DNA from: an uncultured Eubacterium sp.
GTDB lineage: Bacteria > Bacillota > Clostridia > Oscillospirales > Acutalibacteraceae
Direction: 5' to 3'
Assembly: GCA_910577215.1 (NCBI GenBank)
Contig: CAJTMQ010000039.1
Span: forward strand, 6,545-15,494
Length of the DNA stretch: 8,950 nucleotides
The notes beneath the pieces were generated by a model. It searched no databases. It saw only the letters and a program-made list of their open reading frames with translations, and was not told the DNA's origin. A program made the translations under genes and the position numbers. This document shows, in pieces, positions 1 to 6,397 of the stretch. The stretch's first letter is position 1; each line of letters opens with the position of its first letter.

Positions 1-358
1 TTTCAAGATTCAGATTCTCAAACAGGTATGTATCCTTAGGCAGAAATTCATCAATAAGGCAGTGTGCCACATTGCCGTTAAAAATAATCCAGTATTTATG
101 CCACAAATCGTTTTTATCTGAAAAATATCTGTGCCTGCTGCCTTCAGTCAATAAAACAACGCTGTTTGCCTTTGGGCAAAGTGTCTGTCCGTTAATTTCG
201 AGCGTGCCGCTGCCCGAAACAATGTATTCAAGTGCCATAAGGTCTGAGCATTCACGTTCAATATAATAATTCTCATCACAAAAGGTTTCACCGACAATAG
301 ATATATCTATCGGATTTTCTCTTGTAACAAAAGAGTTAAATATCTTTGTATTTTCCAT
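1..358 (-). CDS. AraC-family transcriptional regulator, N-terminal part (cut by window edge)
   Basis: Reading the minus strand from an ATG at 358 gives an open frame of 119 codons that runs off the left edge. The translation contains the cupin-like ligand-binding half typical of AraC-family sugar regulators: LEYIVSGSGTLEINGQ at about residues 43-58, LLTEGSRHRYFSD at 69-81, then WHKYWIIFNG at 86-95. This pattern (beta-strand 'SGSGTLEINGQ', a 'G-x-R-H-R-Y' turn, then 'YWIIFNG') is characteristic of the AraC_binding domain. The DNA-binding helix-turn-helix half would lie beyond the window, so the class is inferred from the N-terminal domain only. The Shine-Dalgarno is weak (GGGG, 7 bases before the ATG). 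It lies on the same strand as, and 102 bases downstream of, a second AraC gene. It probably senses a sugar, but the ligand and target cannot be read from this fragment. Confidence 0.8.
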   Translation of the reverse strand, partial: MENTKIFNSFVTRENPIDISIVGETFCDENYYIERECSDLMALEYIVSGSGTLEINGQTLCPKANSVVLLTEGSRHRYFSDKNDLWHKYWIIFNGNVAHCLIDEFLPKDTYLFENLNLE

Positions 359-390
359 AAATAAGCCCCATAAAAAACTAAGATACGTTA

Positions 391-419
391 ACAATATCAC
401 AAATCCCGCTGCAATTCAA
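391..419 (-). promoter_or_regulatory. Putative sigma-A promoter of the first AraC gene
   Basis: On the minus strand a -35-like TTGAAT (414-419) is followed after 17 bases by TATTGT (391-396), which is preceded by TG plus one base (extended -10). Transcription would start near 384, about 26 bases before the ATG at 358. This would let the cut AraC gene be expressed independently of the AraC gene upstream of it. Each hexamer matches consensus at only four of six positions, so this is a plausible reading, not a firm one. Confidence 0.35.
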
Positions 420-460
420 TATATAATAACAGTTTTATAAAAGCCGAATGCCAAGGCTGA

Positions 461-1291
461 CTATTTTCTGTATGATGATGGTGTTAATTGCTTATATTTT
501 TTAAATGTTCTTGAAAAATAGCTCATATCATTAAATCCGCAGGAAAATGCAATTTCAGTTATTGAGTCATTAGTTAAATTCAGCTTTTCACAAGCACATT
601 CAATACGATAGTAATTCAGATACTCTATAGGCGTTTTTCCCGTAAAGCCTGCAAACGCACGGCAGAAATACTTTGATGACATTCCTGCCACCGCCGCCAG
701 CTCATCAAGAGTAATAGGCTCTTTATAATTATTCCTTATATAGGTTAAAACATTTTTCAGCCTTATTATCTGATTTCTGTTAATATGGGCAGGAAGTCCG
801 CTGCCGCTTCTCAGAAGCCTTCCCATAAGCTGCCATAACAGCCCAACTGTTATCCACTCATAACCCTTTTGCTCTGTTTCCATTGCCTGAAAGATTCTGT
901 CGGCAAGTTCAGCCTCCGCACTTTCCTTTCTTAATGCTCTTGAAAAACCATTTTCATTGCCAAGAAATTCCGCAGCGGATTTCGAGCAAAGCGGTGTATC
1001 ATGAAGAAGCGTGCCCAAATCAAATACAACACATTCATACACACAGTTGTTCGGTGTGCCGCCGTGAACAACACCATCACCTATCCAAGCACAATCTCCC
1101 TTTTCAAGTTCAACAATCTGACCGTCTAAAGACAGTGTAAAACTTCCGCTTAAAACAAGAATAAGCTCATATTCAAGATGCCAGTGCAGCGGCATCTGAT
1201 AGCGAGGCTCATTTTCATCAACATAGTAAAGCTCAATAGGAAAATCAAAGGTTCCTCTTTTTTTGTATTCGTGCAATTCGCTGTAATTCAT
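461..1291 (-). CDS. AraC-family transcriptional regulator, likely regulator of the fuc operon
   Basis: Complete 276-residue AraC/XylS-type regulator. The N-terminal cupin-like sensor begins near residue 30 with HWHLEYELILVLSG (36-49), followed by LEKGD (62-66) and VVHGG (74-78), a usual sugar-binding half. The C-terminal 100 residues (about 177-276) carry two helix-turn-helix motifs: ITLDELAAVAGMSSKYFCRAF, then SITEIAFSCGFNDMSYFSRTF ending in TPSSYRK, the classic AraC signature. The start at 1291 has AGGA eight bases upstream (1300-1303). The gene is divergent from fucA with 116 bases between the start codons, the standard arrangement for a local regulator. I infer that it activates the fuc genes in response to L-fucose or an intermediate. 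The ligand is not provable from sequence, and it could also act on the AraC gene downstream. No clear terminator follows it. Confidence 0.93.
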   Translation of the reverse strand: MNYSELHEYKKRGTFDFPIELYYVDENEPRYQMPLHWHLEYELILVLSGSFTLSLDGQIVELEKGDCAWIGDGVVHGGTPNNCVYECVVFDLGTLLHDTPLCSKSAAEFLGNENGFSRALRKESAEAELADRIFQAMETEQKGYEWITVGLLWQLMGRLLRSGSGLPAHINRNQIIRLKNVLTYIRNNYKEPITLDELAAVAGMSSKYFCRAFAGFTGKTPIEYLNYYRIECACEKLNLTNDSITEIAFSCGFNDMSYFSRTFKKYKQLTPSSYRK

Positions 1292-1317
1292 AATAAAGTT
1301 CCTAAAAAGTGAATATT

Positions 1318-1345
1318 GTTATAGTTCATCCCTAAAATAAACCAA
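1318..1345 (-). promoter_or_regulatory. Putative promoter of the second AraC gene
   Basis: On the minus strand TTGGTT (1340-1345) and TATAAC (1318-1323) are separated by 16 bases, four of six and five of six matches to sigma-A consensus. Initiation near 1311 would give a leader of about 20 bases carrying the AGGA ribosome site at 1300-1303. The -10 lies within one arm of an 8-bp inverted repeat, so binding there could give autoregulation (inference). Confidence 0.45.
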
Positions 1346-1388
1346 GAAACATAATAGTAATTATAATATAATACAATTATAACTATAA
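1319..1388. repeat. 8-bp inverted repeat spanning the divergent control region
   Basis: TTATAGTT at 1319-1326 is the exact reverse complement of AACTATAA at 1381-1388, so the two copies face away from each other across the araC/fucA intergenic region. The left copy overlaps the presumed araC -10. The right copy lies close to the presumed fucA transcription start. A further direct pair, AATTATAA at 1359-1366 and 1375-1382, sits between them at 16-base spacing. These could be regulator half-sites, or -10-like sequence in an AT-rich spacer; the sequence alone does not decide. Confidence 0.3.
1362..1377 (+). promoter_or_regulatory. Putative fucAUKI promoter: -10 cluster without a -35
   Basis: Two overlapping perfect TATAAT hexamers (1362-1367 and 1367-1372) and TACAAT (1372-1377) lie 30 to 45 bases before the fucA start. 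At 16 to 18 bases upstream of each there is no TTGACA-like element (the sequence reads AAACCAAGAAACA around 1339-1351). A good -10 with no -35 is typical of promoters that need an activator, which fits the divergent AraC-type regulator. The exact start site is inferred. Confidence 0.5.
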
Positions 1389-1407
1389 GTCAATCAGGAG
1401 GTTTATT

Positions 1408-2118
1408 ATGCAAAATATTGATGAAATCAAAGAGCAGATATGCGATGTCTGCCACAAAACATGGCAGCTTGGCTGGGTTGCCGCTAATGACGGCAATGTA
1501 AGTGTAAGGCTTGAGGATGGTAACATTCTTGCCACTCCTACAGGTATGAGTAAATCATTCATTACACCTGACAAGCTTGTACTTCTTGACCCTGCGGGTA
1601 ATGTGCTTGAAGCGGCAGACGGACTCCGCCCGTCAAGCGAAATCAAAATGCATCTTCGTTGCTATGACAAGCGTGATGATGTTATGAGTGTTATTCACGC
1701 ACATCCTCCGGGAGCAACAGGCTTCGCTGTAGCGCATAAGGCAATGGATATGTACAATATGATTGAAGATGTTGCTGTTATAGGTGCTGTTCCGCTTACA
1801 CCTTACGGTACACCATCTACCATTGAGGTTCCGAACGCAATTGAGCCTTATCTGGAGGAGCACGATGTTATGCTTCTTGAAAATCACGGTGCACTTGCAG
1901 TCGGAAGTGATGTTATAACCGCCTTTTACAGAATGGAAAGCCTTGAGCTTTGGGCCAAAATAACAATCAATGCCGTTATACTCGGCGGCAGCCACGATAT
2001 CAGCAGAGATAATATTCAGAAGCTGATTGACCTTCGAGGATATTACCGTGTTACGGGCAGACACCCGGGCTACAAGCAGTTCAACGGAGATGATGATCTG
2101 CTTCATAAAAAGGACTAA
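1408..2118 (+). CDS. fucA: L-fuculose-1-phosphate aldolase (class II aldolase/adducin family)
   Basis: FucA is a zinc-dependent aldolase that splits L-fuculose 1-phosphate into dihydroxyacetone phosphate and L-lactaldehyde in the cytoplasm. The 236-residue product shows the family landmarks in order: the phosphate-binding GNVS loop (29-32), TPTGMSK (43-49), RPSSE (74-78) with the likely proton-donor Glu78, the zinc ligands His97 and His99 in IHAHPPG, and the third zinc ligand His160 in ENHGALAVG. It is about 20 residues longer than E. coli FucA (215), mostly at the C-terminus, which ends in a charged tail. The start is firm: AGGAGG at 1396-1401 lies six bases before the ATG. It is the first gene of the operon, with fucU 13 bases downstream. 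A related class II aldolase (rhamnulose-1-phosphate or ribulose-phosphate type) is the alternative, but the fucU and fucI neighbours decide for fuculose. Confidence 0.93.
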   Translation: MQNIDEIKEQICDVCHKTWQLGWVAANDGNVSVRLEDGNILATPTGMSKSFITPDKLVLLDPAGNVLEAADGLRPSSEIKMHLRCYDKRDDVMSVIHAHPPGATGFAVAHKAMDMYNMIEDVAVIGAVPLTPYGTPSTIEVPNAIEPYLEEHDVMLLENHGALAVGSDVITAFYRMESLELWAKITINAVILGGSHDISRDNIQKLIDLRGYYRVTGRHPGYKQFNGDDDLLHKKD

Positions 2119-2134
2119 AGGAGATATACATATG
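2118..2134 (+). promoter_or_regulatory. Ribosome binding site deciding the fucU start
   Basis: AAGGAG directly follows the fucA stop and lies eight bases before the ATG at 2132. The frame is open further upstream, to an ATG at 2027 inside fucA, but this site together with the FucU family N-terminus (MLKGISPVLSP) fixes the start at 2132. The 17 bases AAGGAGATATACATATG happen to match the phage T7 gene 10 translation leader familiar from expression plasmids. Confidence 0.8.
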
Positions 2135-2569
2135 CTTAAAGGAATATCACCTGTTCTTTCTCCCGATTTATTAAAGGCCCTGGCTGAAATGGGACATAGT
2201 GACAGGCTTGTTATTGCAGACGGCAATTTTCCGGCCGAAAGCATCGGAAAAAACTCCATTGTTATCCGTGCAGACGGTCATGGCGTACCTGAAATTCTTG
2301 ATGCAGTTCTTGCCCTTCTTCCGCTTGATTCATATGTTGAAAAGCCTGTTTCTCTTATGGAGGTTATGCCCGGCGATACCTGCGGCACTCCCGAAATATG
2401 GAAAACATATAAGAACATTCTGGAAAAGCACGAGCCTGACAACTGTGAAATAGCTATGGTTGAACGATTTGCATTTTATGAAGAAGCCAAAAGTGCCTAT
2501 CTTATTATTGCTACAGGCGAAACTGCAATTTACGCAAATATAATGCTTCAAAAGGGTGTTGTTGTATGA
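2132..2569 (+). CDS. fucU: L-fucose mutarotase (RbsD/FucU family)
   Basis: FucU speeds interconversion of the alpha and beta anomers of L-fucose, supplying the form used by the isomerase. The 145-residue protein matches the family over its whole length (E. coli FucU, 140 residues): MLKGISPVLSPDLLKALAEM at the N-terminus, then GHSD with the conserved His22, the IADGNFPA strand (28-35), IRADGHG, and near the C-terminus ERFAFYEEA followed by IATGETAIYANIMLQKGV. The VERFAFYE motif and MGH are hallmark active-site segments of FucU rather than of the ribose paralogue RbsD. The gene sits 13 bases after fucA, and its stop overlaps the fucK start as ATGA (2566-2569), which indicates translational coupling. 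No defects are visible. Confidence 0.95.
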   Translation: MLKGISPVLSPDLLKALAEMGHSDRLVIADGNFPAESIGKNSIVIRADGHGVPEILDAVLALLPLDSYVEKPVSLMEVMPGDTCGTPEIWKTYKNILEKHEPDNCEIAMVERFAFYEEAKSAYLIIATGETAIYANIMLQKGVVV

Positions 2570-3984
2570 AAAAAACAGTAATAGCATTTGATTTCGGTGC
2601 TTCAAGCGGCAGAGCAATTAAAGCAACTTATGAAGATGAAAGGCTCAGCTATAAAGAAATCCACCGTTTTGACAACGTGCCGATTTATGAAAACGGCGTA
2701 ATGTGCCACAATTACAAAATGATTTGCGGTGAGATCGACAAGGCACTTGAAAAGGCAGGAACAATTGACAGTATCGCTTTTGATACCTGGGGTGTTGATT
2801 ACGGTTTGCTTGATAAAAACGGCCATCTTATTAAATCACCTGTTCATTACAGAGATACGCGCACAGACAGCGCCCCTGAAAAGGTATTTGAAAAAATTTC
2901 ACCAAAAGAACTTTATGAAGAAACAGGCAATCAGATAATGCCTATAAACACGCTGTTTCAGCTTACCTGTGAGGAAGAAAGCAATGCAGATAAATTGCTG
3001 TTTATGCCTGATTTATTCGCATATTATCTTTGCAAAAAGGCTGTTTGCGAAAAGACAATTGCTTCCACCTCGCAGATGCTTAACCTGAAAACAGGGAGCT
3101 GGAGCAAAACCGTCTGTGATAAATGCAGTATCAATACTTCTCTTTTTGCAGATATCTGCAATAGTGCAACAGTTATAGGCGAAAAGGACGGTGTTAAGAT
3201 TATTGCGGCAGCAGGGCATGATACACAGTGCGCTATAGCGGCAATGCCTGCCGAAAAAGAAACAACACCTGCATTTTTATCCTGCGGCACATGGTCTTTA
3301 ATAGGCTGTGAACTTGACAAGCCAATTTTAACCGAAAAAAGCCGCATTGATGAGCTTTCAAACGAGCTTGGTGCAAACGGTAAAATCAATTATCTGAAAA
3401 ACATAAGCGGCTTGTGGCTTATCCAGGAAACACGCAGAGCATTAAAAAGAAACGGACTTGATTATACTTACAATGATTTAGAGCAGCTTGCAAGAAAGGA
3501 ACAACCCTTTACCTGCTTTATAGACCCTGATGATTCGGCATTTGCAACCGAAGGTGATTTACCGCAGAGAATAAGAGATTTCTGCAAAAAAACAAATCAG
3601 CCTGTTCCTGAATCAACAGGAGCAGTTATCCGCTGCATCTATGAAAGCCTTGCTATGAAATACCGCTTTGCAATTGAACAAATCAGTGAAAACACAGGAA
3701 AAGTATTTGACGTGCTTCATCTGCTCGGAGGCGGAACGAAAGACAGCTTCCTCTGCCAGATGACGGCGGACAGCCTTGGCTTTGATGTTGTTGCAGGTCC
3801 TACCGAAGCAACAGCTATAGGCAACATAATGCTTCAGCTTATTGCACTCGGCGAAATTGAAGGCATAGACAAAGCAAGAGAAATAATCAAAAAATCCGAA
3901 AACGTAAAAACATACAAACCTCTTAACCACGAGGAATGGCAAAGAGGATATGAAAAATACTGCAAAATCATTTTGAATAAATAA
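2566..3984 (+). CDS. fucK: L-fuculokinase of the rhamnulokinase (RhaB-like) FGGY branch
   Basis: This ATP-dependent sugar kinase of the FGGY family is inferred to phosphorylate L-fuculose at O1, the step between FucI and FucA. The 472 residues show DFGASSGR (9-16, phosphate loop), [11 protein letters not shown] (73-83), HYRDTR (94-99), AAGHDTQ (215-221) with Asp219 in the position of the catalytic base, SCGTWSLIG (239-247, ATP domain), and [18 protein letters not shown] (from 386). These strings, and segments such as NTLFQL, STSQMLN and [11 protein letters not shown], follow rhamnulokinase (E. coli RhaB, 489 residues) more closely than classic E. coli FucK, so an automatic annotation may say rhamnulokinase. 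The operon contains no rhamnose genes; fucU and fucI neighbours favour L-fuculose as the substrate. Its start overlaps the fucU stop by four bases. FucI follows after 14 bases. Dual action on L-rhamnulose is possible. Confidence 0.85.
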   Translation: MKKTVIAFDFGASSGRAIKATYEDERLSYKEIHRFDNVPIYENGVMCHNYKMICGEIDKALEKAGTIDSIAFDTWGVDYGLLDKNGHLIKSPVHYRDTRTDSAPEKVFEKISPKELYEETGNQIMPINTLFQLTCEEESNADKLLFMPDLFAYYLCKKAVCEKTIASTSQMLNLKTGSWSKTVCDKCSINTSLFADICNSATVIGEKDGVKIIAAAGHDTQCAIAAMPAEKETTPAFLSCGTWSLIGCELDKPILTEKSRIDELSNELGANGKINYLKNISGLWLIQETRRALKRNGLDYTYNDLEQLARKEQPFTCFIDPDDSAFATEGDLPQRIRDFCKKTNQPVPESTGAVIRCIYESLAMKYRFAIEQISENTGKVFDVLHLLGGGTKDSFLCQMTADSLGFDVVAGPTEATAIGNIMLQLIALGEIEGIDKAREIIKKSENVKTYKPLNHEEWQRGYEKYCKIILNK

Positions 3985-3998
3985 CGGAGGTAAAATTT

Positions 3999-5783
3999 AT
4001 GAATTATCCAAAAATAGGCATTCGCCCTACAATTGACGGAAGATGGGGCGGCGTTCGTGAAAGCCTTGAAAAACAGACTATGGGTATGGCAACAGCTGCC
4101 TGTGAACTTATTGAAAGCACGCTTCGCTACCCTGACGGCTCACCTGTTCAGTGTGTTATTTCAGACACAACAATCGGCGGCGGTGCTGAAGCTGCAAAAT
4201 GTGCAGAGCAGTTTTCAAAGGAAAATGTTGTTGCAACGCTTACAGTTACGCCCTGCTGGTGCTATGGCTCCGAAACCTTTGATATGGACCCGCAGACCAT
4301 TAAAGCCGTTTGGGGCTTTAACGGTACAGAGCGTCCCGGGGCAGTTTACCTTGCTGCCGTTATGGCTGCTTATGCACAGAAAGGCTTACCTGCATTTTCG
4401 ATTTACGGCCACGATGTTCAGGATATGGCTGATACCGAAATCCCGGCTGATGTTGCAGAGAAAATTCTTCGCTTTGCACGTTCAGCTGTAAGCATCGGCT
4501 GGATGAAAAACAAGGCATATGTTAACCTTGGCGGCGTTTCAATGGGTATTGCCGGCAGCTACTGCAATGCAGATTTGTTCCAGAAATACTTCGGCATTCG
4601 TGCCGAATGGGTTGATATGACCGAAATTGTACGCAGAATAACACTTGAAATCTATGATAAGGATGAATACGAAAACGCATTAAAATGGGTGAAGGAAAAC
4701 TGCAAAGAGGGCTTTGACTGCAATGCAGGCAAGGATTTGCCTGAAATCATCACAAAGTCCAAAGTTGTTCCTGCTGACAGGGACTGGGAATTCATCACAA
4801 AAATGACCATGGTTATGCGTGATATTCTTTTCGGCAACAAAAAGCTTGATGAAATGGGATGGCACGAGGAAGCACTCGGCAAAAATGCAATTGCAGGCGG
4901 CTTTCAAGGTCAGAGAAACTGGACCGACTGGCTTCCGAATGCAGACTTCACAGAAGCAATTATGGCATCTACCTTTGACTGGAACGGTACGAAAATGCCC
5001 ACACCTTTTGCAACTGAGAACGACACATTAAACGGCGTTGCAATGATGCTCGGCACATTAACAACAGGCACCTCCCCGTGCTTCCACGATGTTCGTACCT
5101 ACTGGAGTCCTGAGGCATGTGAGCGTGTTACAGGTGTTAAGCCTGACGGCGTTGCTGCAAACGGCTTTATTCACCTTATCAACTCCGGTGCAACTGCTCT
5201 TGACGGCAGCGGCGCATGCAGAAATGAAAAGGGCGAGCCTTGTATGAAGCCTTTCTGGGAAATGAAAAACGAGGATATCAAAGCCTGCCTTAATGCAACG
5301 GACTGGTGCAGAGCAAACTATGAATACTTCCGCGGCGGCGGCTTCTCAAGCCACTTCAGATGCCGTGCAGAAATGCCTGTTACAATGCTTCGTGTTAATG
5401 TTGTGGACGGCATTGGTCCTGTACTTCAGCTTGCTGAGGGTTATACAGCAGATTTACCTGATGAAATTCACAACACAATTGATGTAAGAACAGACAGAAC
5501 ATGGCCCACAACCTGGTTTGCACCAAGACTTACAGGTAAGGGTGCATTCAAGGATGTTTACAGCGTTATGGCTAACTGGGGTGCTAACCACGGTGTTACC
5601 GTTTACGGCCACGTTGGTGCAGATTTAATTACCCTTGCAGCTATGCTGCGCATTCCTGTTAATATGCACAATGTGCCTGAGGATAAAATCTTCCGCCCGC
5701 ACGCTTGGGCTGCCTTCGGCACAGAGGACACACAATCTGCTGACTATCGTGCCTGTGCTGCCTACGGACCTCTTTATAAGTAA
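3999..5783 (+). CDS. fucI: L-fucose isomerase
   Basis: FucI is a manganese-dependent cytoplasmic ketol isomerase that converts L-fucose to L-fuculose (and D-arabinose to D-ribulose). The 594-residue product has nearly the length of E. coli FucI (591). The metal ligands can be placed with a constant offset of three from the E. coli numbering: Glu340 in [10 protein letters not shown], Asp364 in FHDVRTYWS and His531 in [11 protein letters not shown]. The N-terminus ([20 protein letters not shown]) and the segments [17 protein letters not shown] and [17 protein letters not shown] are typical of the family. GGAGG at 3986-3990, eight bases before the ATG, fixes the start. It is the last gene of the fuc operon, 14 bases after fucK, and an intrinsic terminator follows 17 bases after the stop. 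The [13 protein letters not shown] tail completes the C-terminal domain; nothing is truncated. Confidence 0.97.
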   Translation: MNYPKIGIRPTIDGRWGGVRESLEKQTMGMATAACELIESTLRYPDGSPVQCVISDTTIGGGAEAAKCAEQFSKENVVATLTVTPCWCYGSETFDMDPQTIKAVWGFNGTERPGAVYLAAVMAAYAQKGLPAFSIYGHDVQDMADTEIPADVAEKILRFARSAVSIGWMKNKAYVNLGGVSMGIAGSYCNADLFQKYFGIRAEWVDMTEIVRRITLEIYDKDEYENALKWVKENCKEGFDCNAGKDLPEIITKSKVVPADRDWEFITKMTMVMRDILFGNKKLDEMGWHEEALGKNAIAGGFQGQRNWTDWLPNADFTEAIMASTFDWNGTKMPTPFATENDTLNGVAMMLGTLTTGTSPCFHDVRTYWSPEACERVTGVKPDGVAANGFIHLINSGATALDGSGACRNEKGEPCMKPFWEMKNEDIKACLNATDWCRANYEYFRGGGFSSHFRCRAEMPVTMLRVNVVDGIGPVLQLAEGYTADLPDEIHNTIDVRTDRTWPTTWFAPRLTGKGAFKDVYSVMANWGANHGVTVYGHVGADLITLAAMLRIPVNMHNVPEDKIFRPHAWAAFGTEDTQSADYRACAAYGPLYK

Positions 5784-5800
5784 ATTAAAGCATATAAAAG

Positions 5801-5834
5801 CGGTGACTTTTTCAAGTCACCGTTTATATTTTTT
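5801..5834 (+). terminator. Intrinsic terminator of the fuc operon
   Basis: A perfect 9-bp stem, CGGTGACTT (5801-5809) with AAGTCACCG (5814-5822), closes a four-base loop and is followed by TTTATA and a run of six T (5829-5834). A-rich sequence upstream (ATATAAA near 5792) can extend the stem with TTTATAT downstream, leaving a small bulge. It begins 17 bases after the fucI stop and separates the operon from the amidase gene. Confidence 0.93.
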
Positions 5835-5873
5835 GTATTAAATCATAAAATGTAGTGAAAAGAGGTAATGCTT

Positions 5874-6356
5874 ATGAGAACTATTGAATACAACCGAAGC
5901 ACAGCTGTTGAATATGCCAAGAAATGGGCATTTGAACGCAACCCGGGTTATTATGATTTTGACGGTATCGGCGGTGACTGCACAAACTTTGCATCACAGT
6001 GCCTTTATGCAGGCAGCGGTGTAATGAATTATACAAGAGATGTCGGCTGGTATTACATAAGTGCAAATGACAGAGCCGCCGCGTGGTCAGGTGCACAGTA
6101 TTTTCACAATTTTATAACCGCAAACAGCGGTGTTGGTCCTGTTGCTGTAAATTCAGATATAAGCAATTTACAGCTTGGAGATTTTATTCAGCTTCATAAT
6201 GGCACCGAATTTTACCACACACTGATCATAACAGGTTTTTCGGGCAGTGAACCGCTTATTGCCGCTCACACAAGAGATGCCTATATGACACCGCTGAGCC
6301 TTTATACCTATGCCGAGCCGTTCGGACTGCATATTACAGGTGTTCATGTTTGGTAA
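5874..6356 (+). CDS. Amidase_6-type cysteine hydrolase, stand-alone domain without signal peptide
   Basis: This 160-residue protein consists almost entirely of one domain resembling the putative amidase domain Amidase_6, an NlpC/P60-like papain-type fold. Visible landmarks are an N-terminal helix with NRSTAVEYAKKWAFERNP, the nucleophile motif GGDCTNFASQCLYAG (33-47, Cys36), LGDFIQL (101-107), the catalytic His115 in FYHTLIITG, and AAHTRDAYMTPL (130-141), which may supply the third polar residue. The family is thought to cleave amide bonds, possibly in peptidoglycan peptides; the substrate here is unknown. Start choice: GAAAAGAGG lies only two bases from the ATG at 5868 but eight bases from the ATG at 5874, so 5874 is preferred. 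There is no signal peptide, membrane segment or cell-wall-binding repeat. It sits between two terminators, so it is probably monocistronic and unrelated to fucose use. Confidence 0.8.
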   Translation: MRTIEYNRSTAVEYAKKWAFERNPGYYDFDGIGGDCTNFASQCLYAGSGVMNYTRDVGWYYISANDRAAAWSGAQYFHNFITANSGVGPVAVNSDISNLQLGDFIQLHNGTEFYHTLIITGFSGSEPLIAAHTRDAYMTPLSLYTYAEPFGLHITGVHVW

Positions 6357-6397
6357 AAAGAAATCGGCTTCCCTTATCAGGGAGCCGATTTCTTTTT
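6355..6397. terminator. Bidirectional terminator shared by convergent genes
   Basis: AAAAAGAAATCGGC (6355-6368) pairs perfectly over 14 bases with GCCGATTTCTTTTT (6384-6397). A further TCCC/GGGA stem continues inward after a one-base bulge, leaving a six-base loop. On the plus strand the hairpin ends in CTTTTT and on the minus strand also in CTTTTT, so it can stop transcripts from both sides. Its ends overlap the last bases of both stop codons: the amidase TAA (6354-6356) and the HD-gene TAA (6396-6398, minus). Confidence 0.92.

Noticed and set aside
381..400. Imperfect palindrome around GTTAAC near the presumed start of the first AraC transcript
   Set aside because: Only the central six bases are perfectly symmetric; the longer match needs a gap, and such short palindromes are common in AT-rich DNA.
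442..458. Possible terminator after the second AraC gene (AGCC/GGCT hairpin followed by TTTTATA on the minus strand)
   Set aside because: The stem is only four base pairs with a nine-base loop and the T-run is short, so it is too weak to call.
1309..1328. Catabolite-repression (cre) or other palindromic operator, TGAA...TTCA
   Set aside because: Only the outer four bases are symmetric and the central CG of a cre site is missing.
2027..2131. N-terminal extension of fucU into fucA
   Set aside because: The extra 35 residues do not resemble the FucU family, overlap fucA, and a good ribosome site with the family N-terminus marks 2132.
4033..4491. Long alternative reading frame inside fucI and similar frames inside other genes
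   Set aside because: They lie wholly within well-supported genes, lack their own ribosome sites and do not resemble known proteins; they are shadows of the codon composition.
5868..5873. Start of the amidase gene at the upstream ATG
   Set aside because: The AGAGG ribosome site would be only two bases away; spacing to the ATG at 5874 is eight bases.
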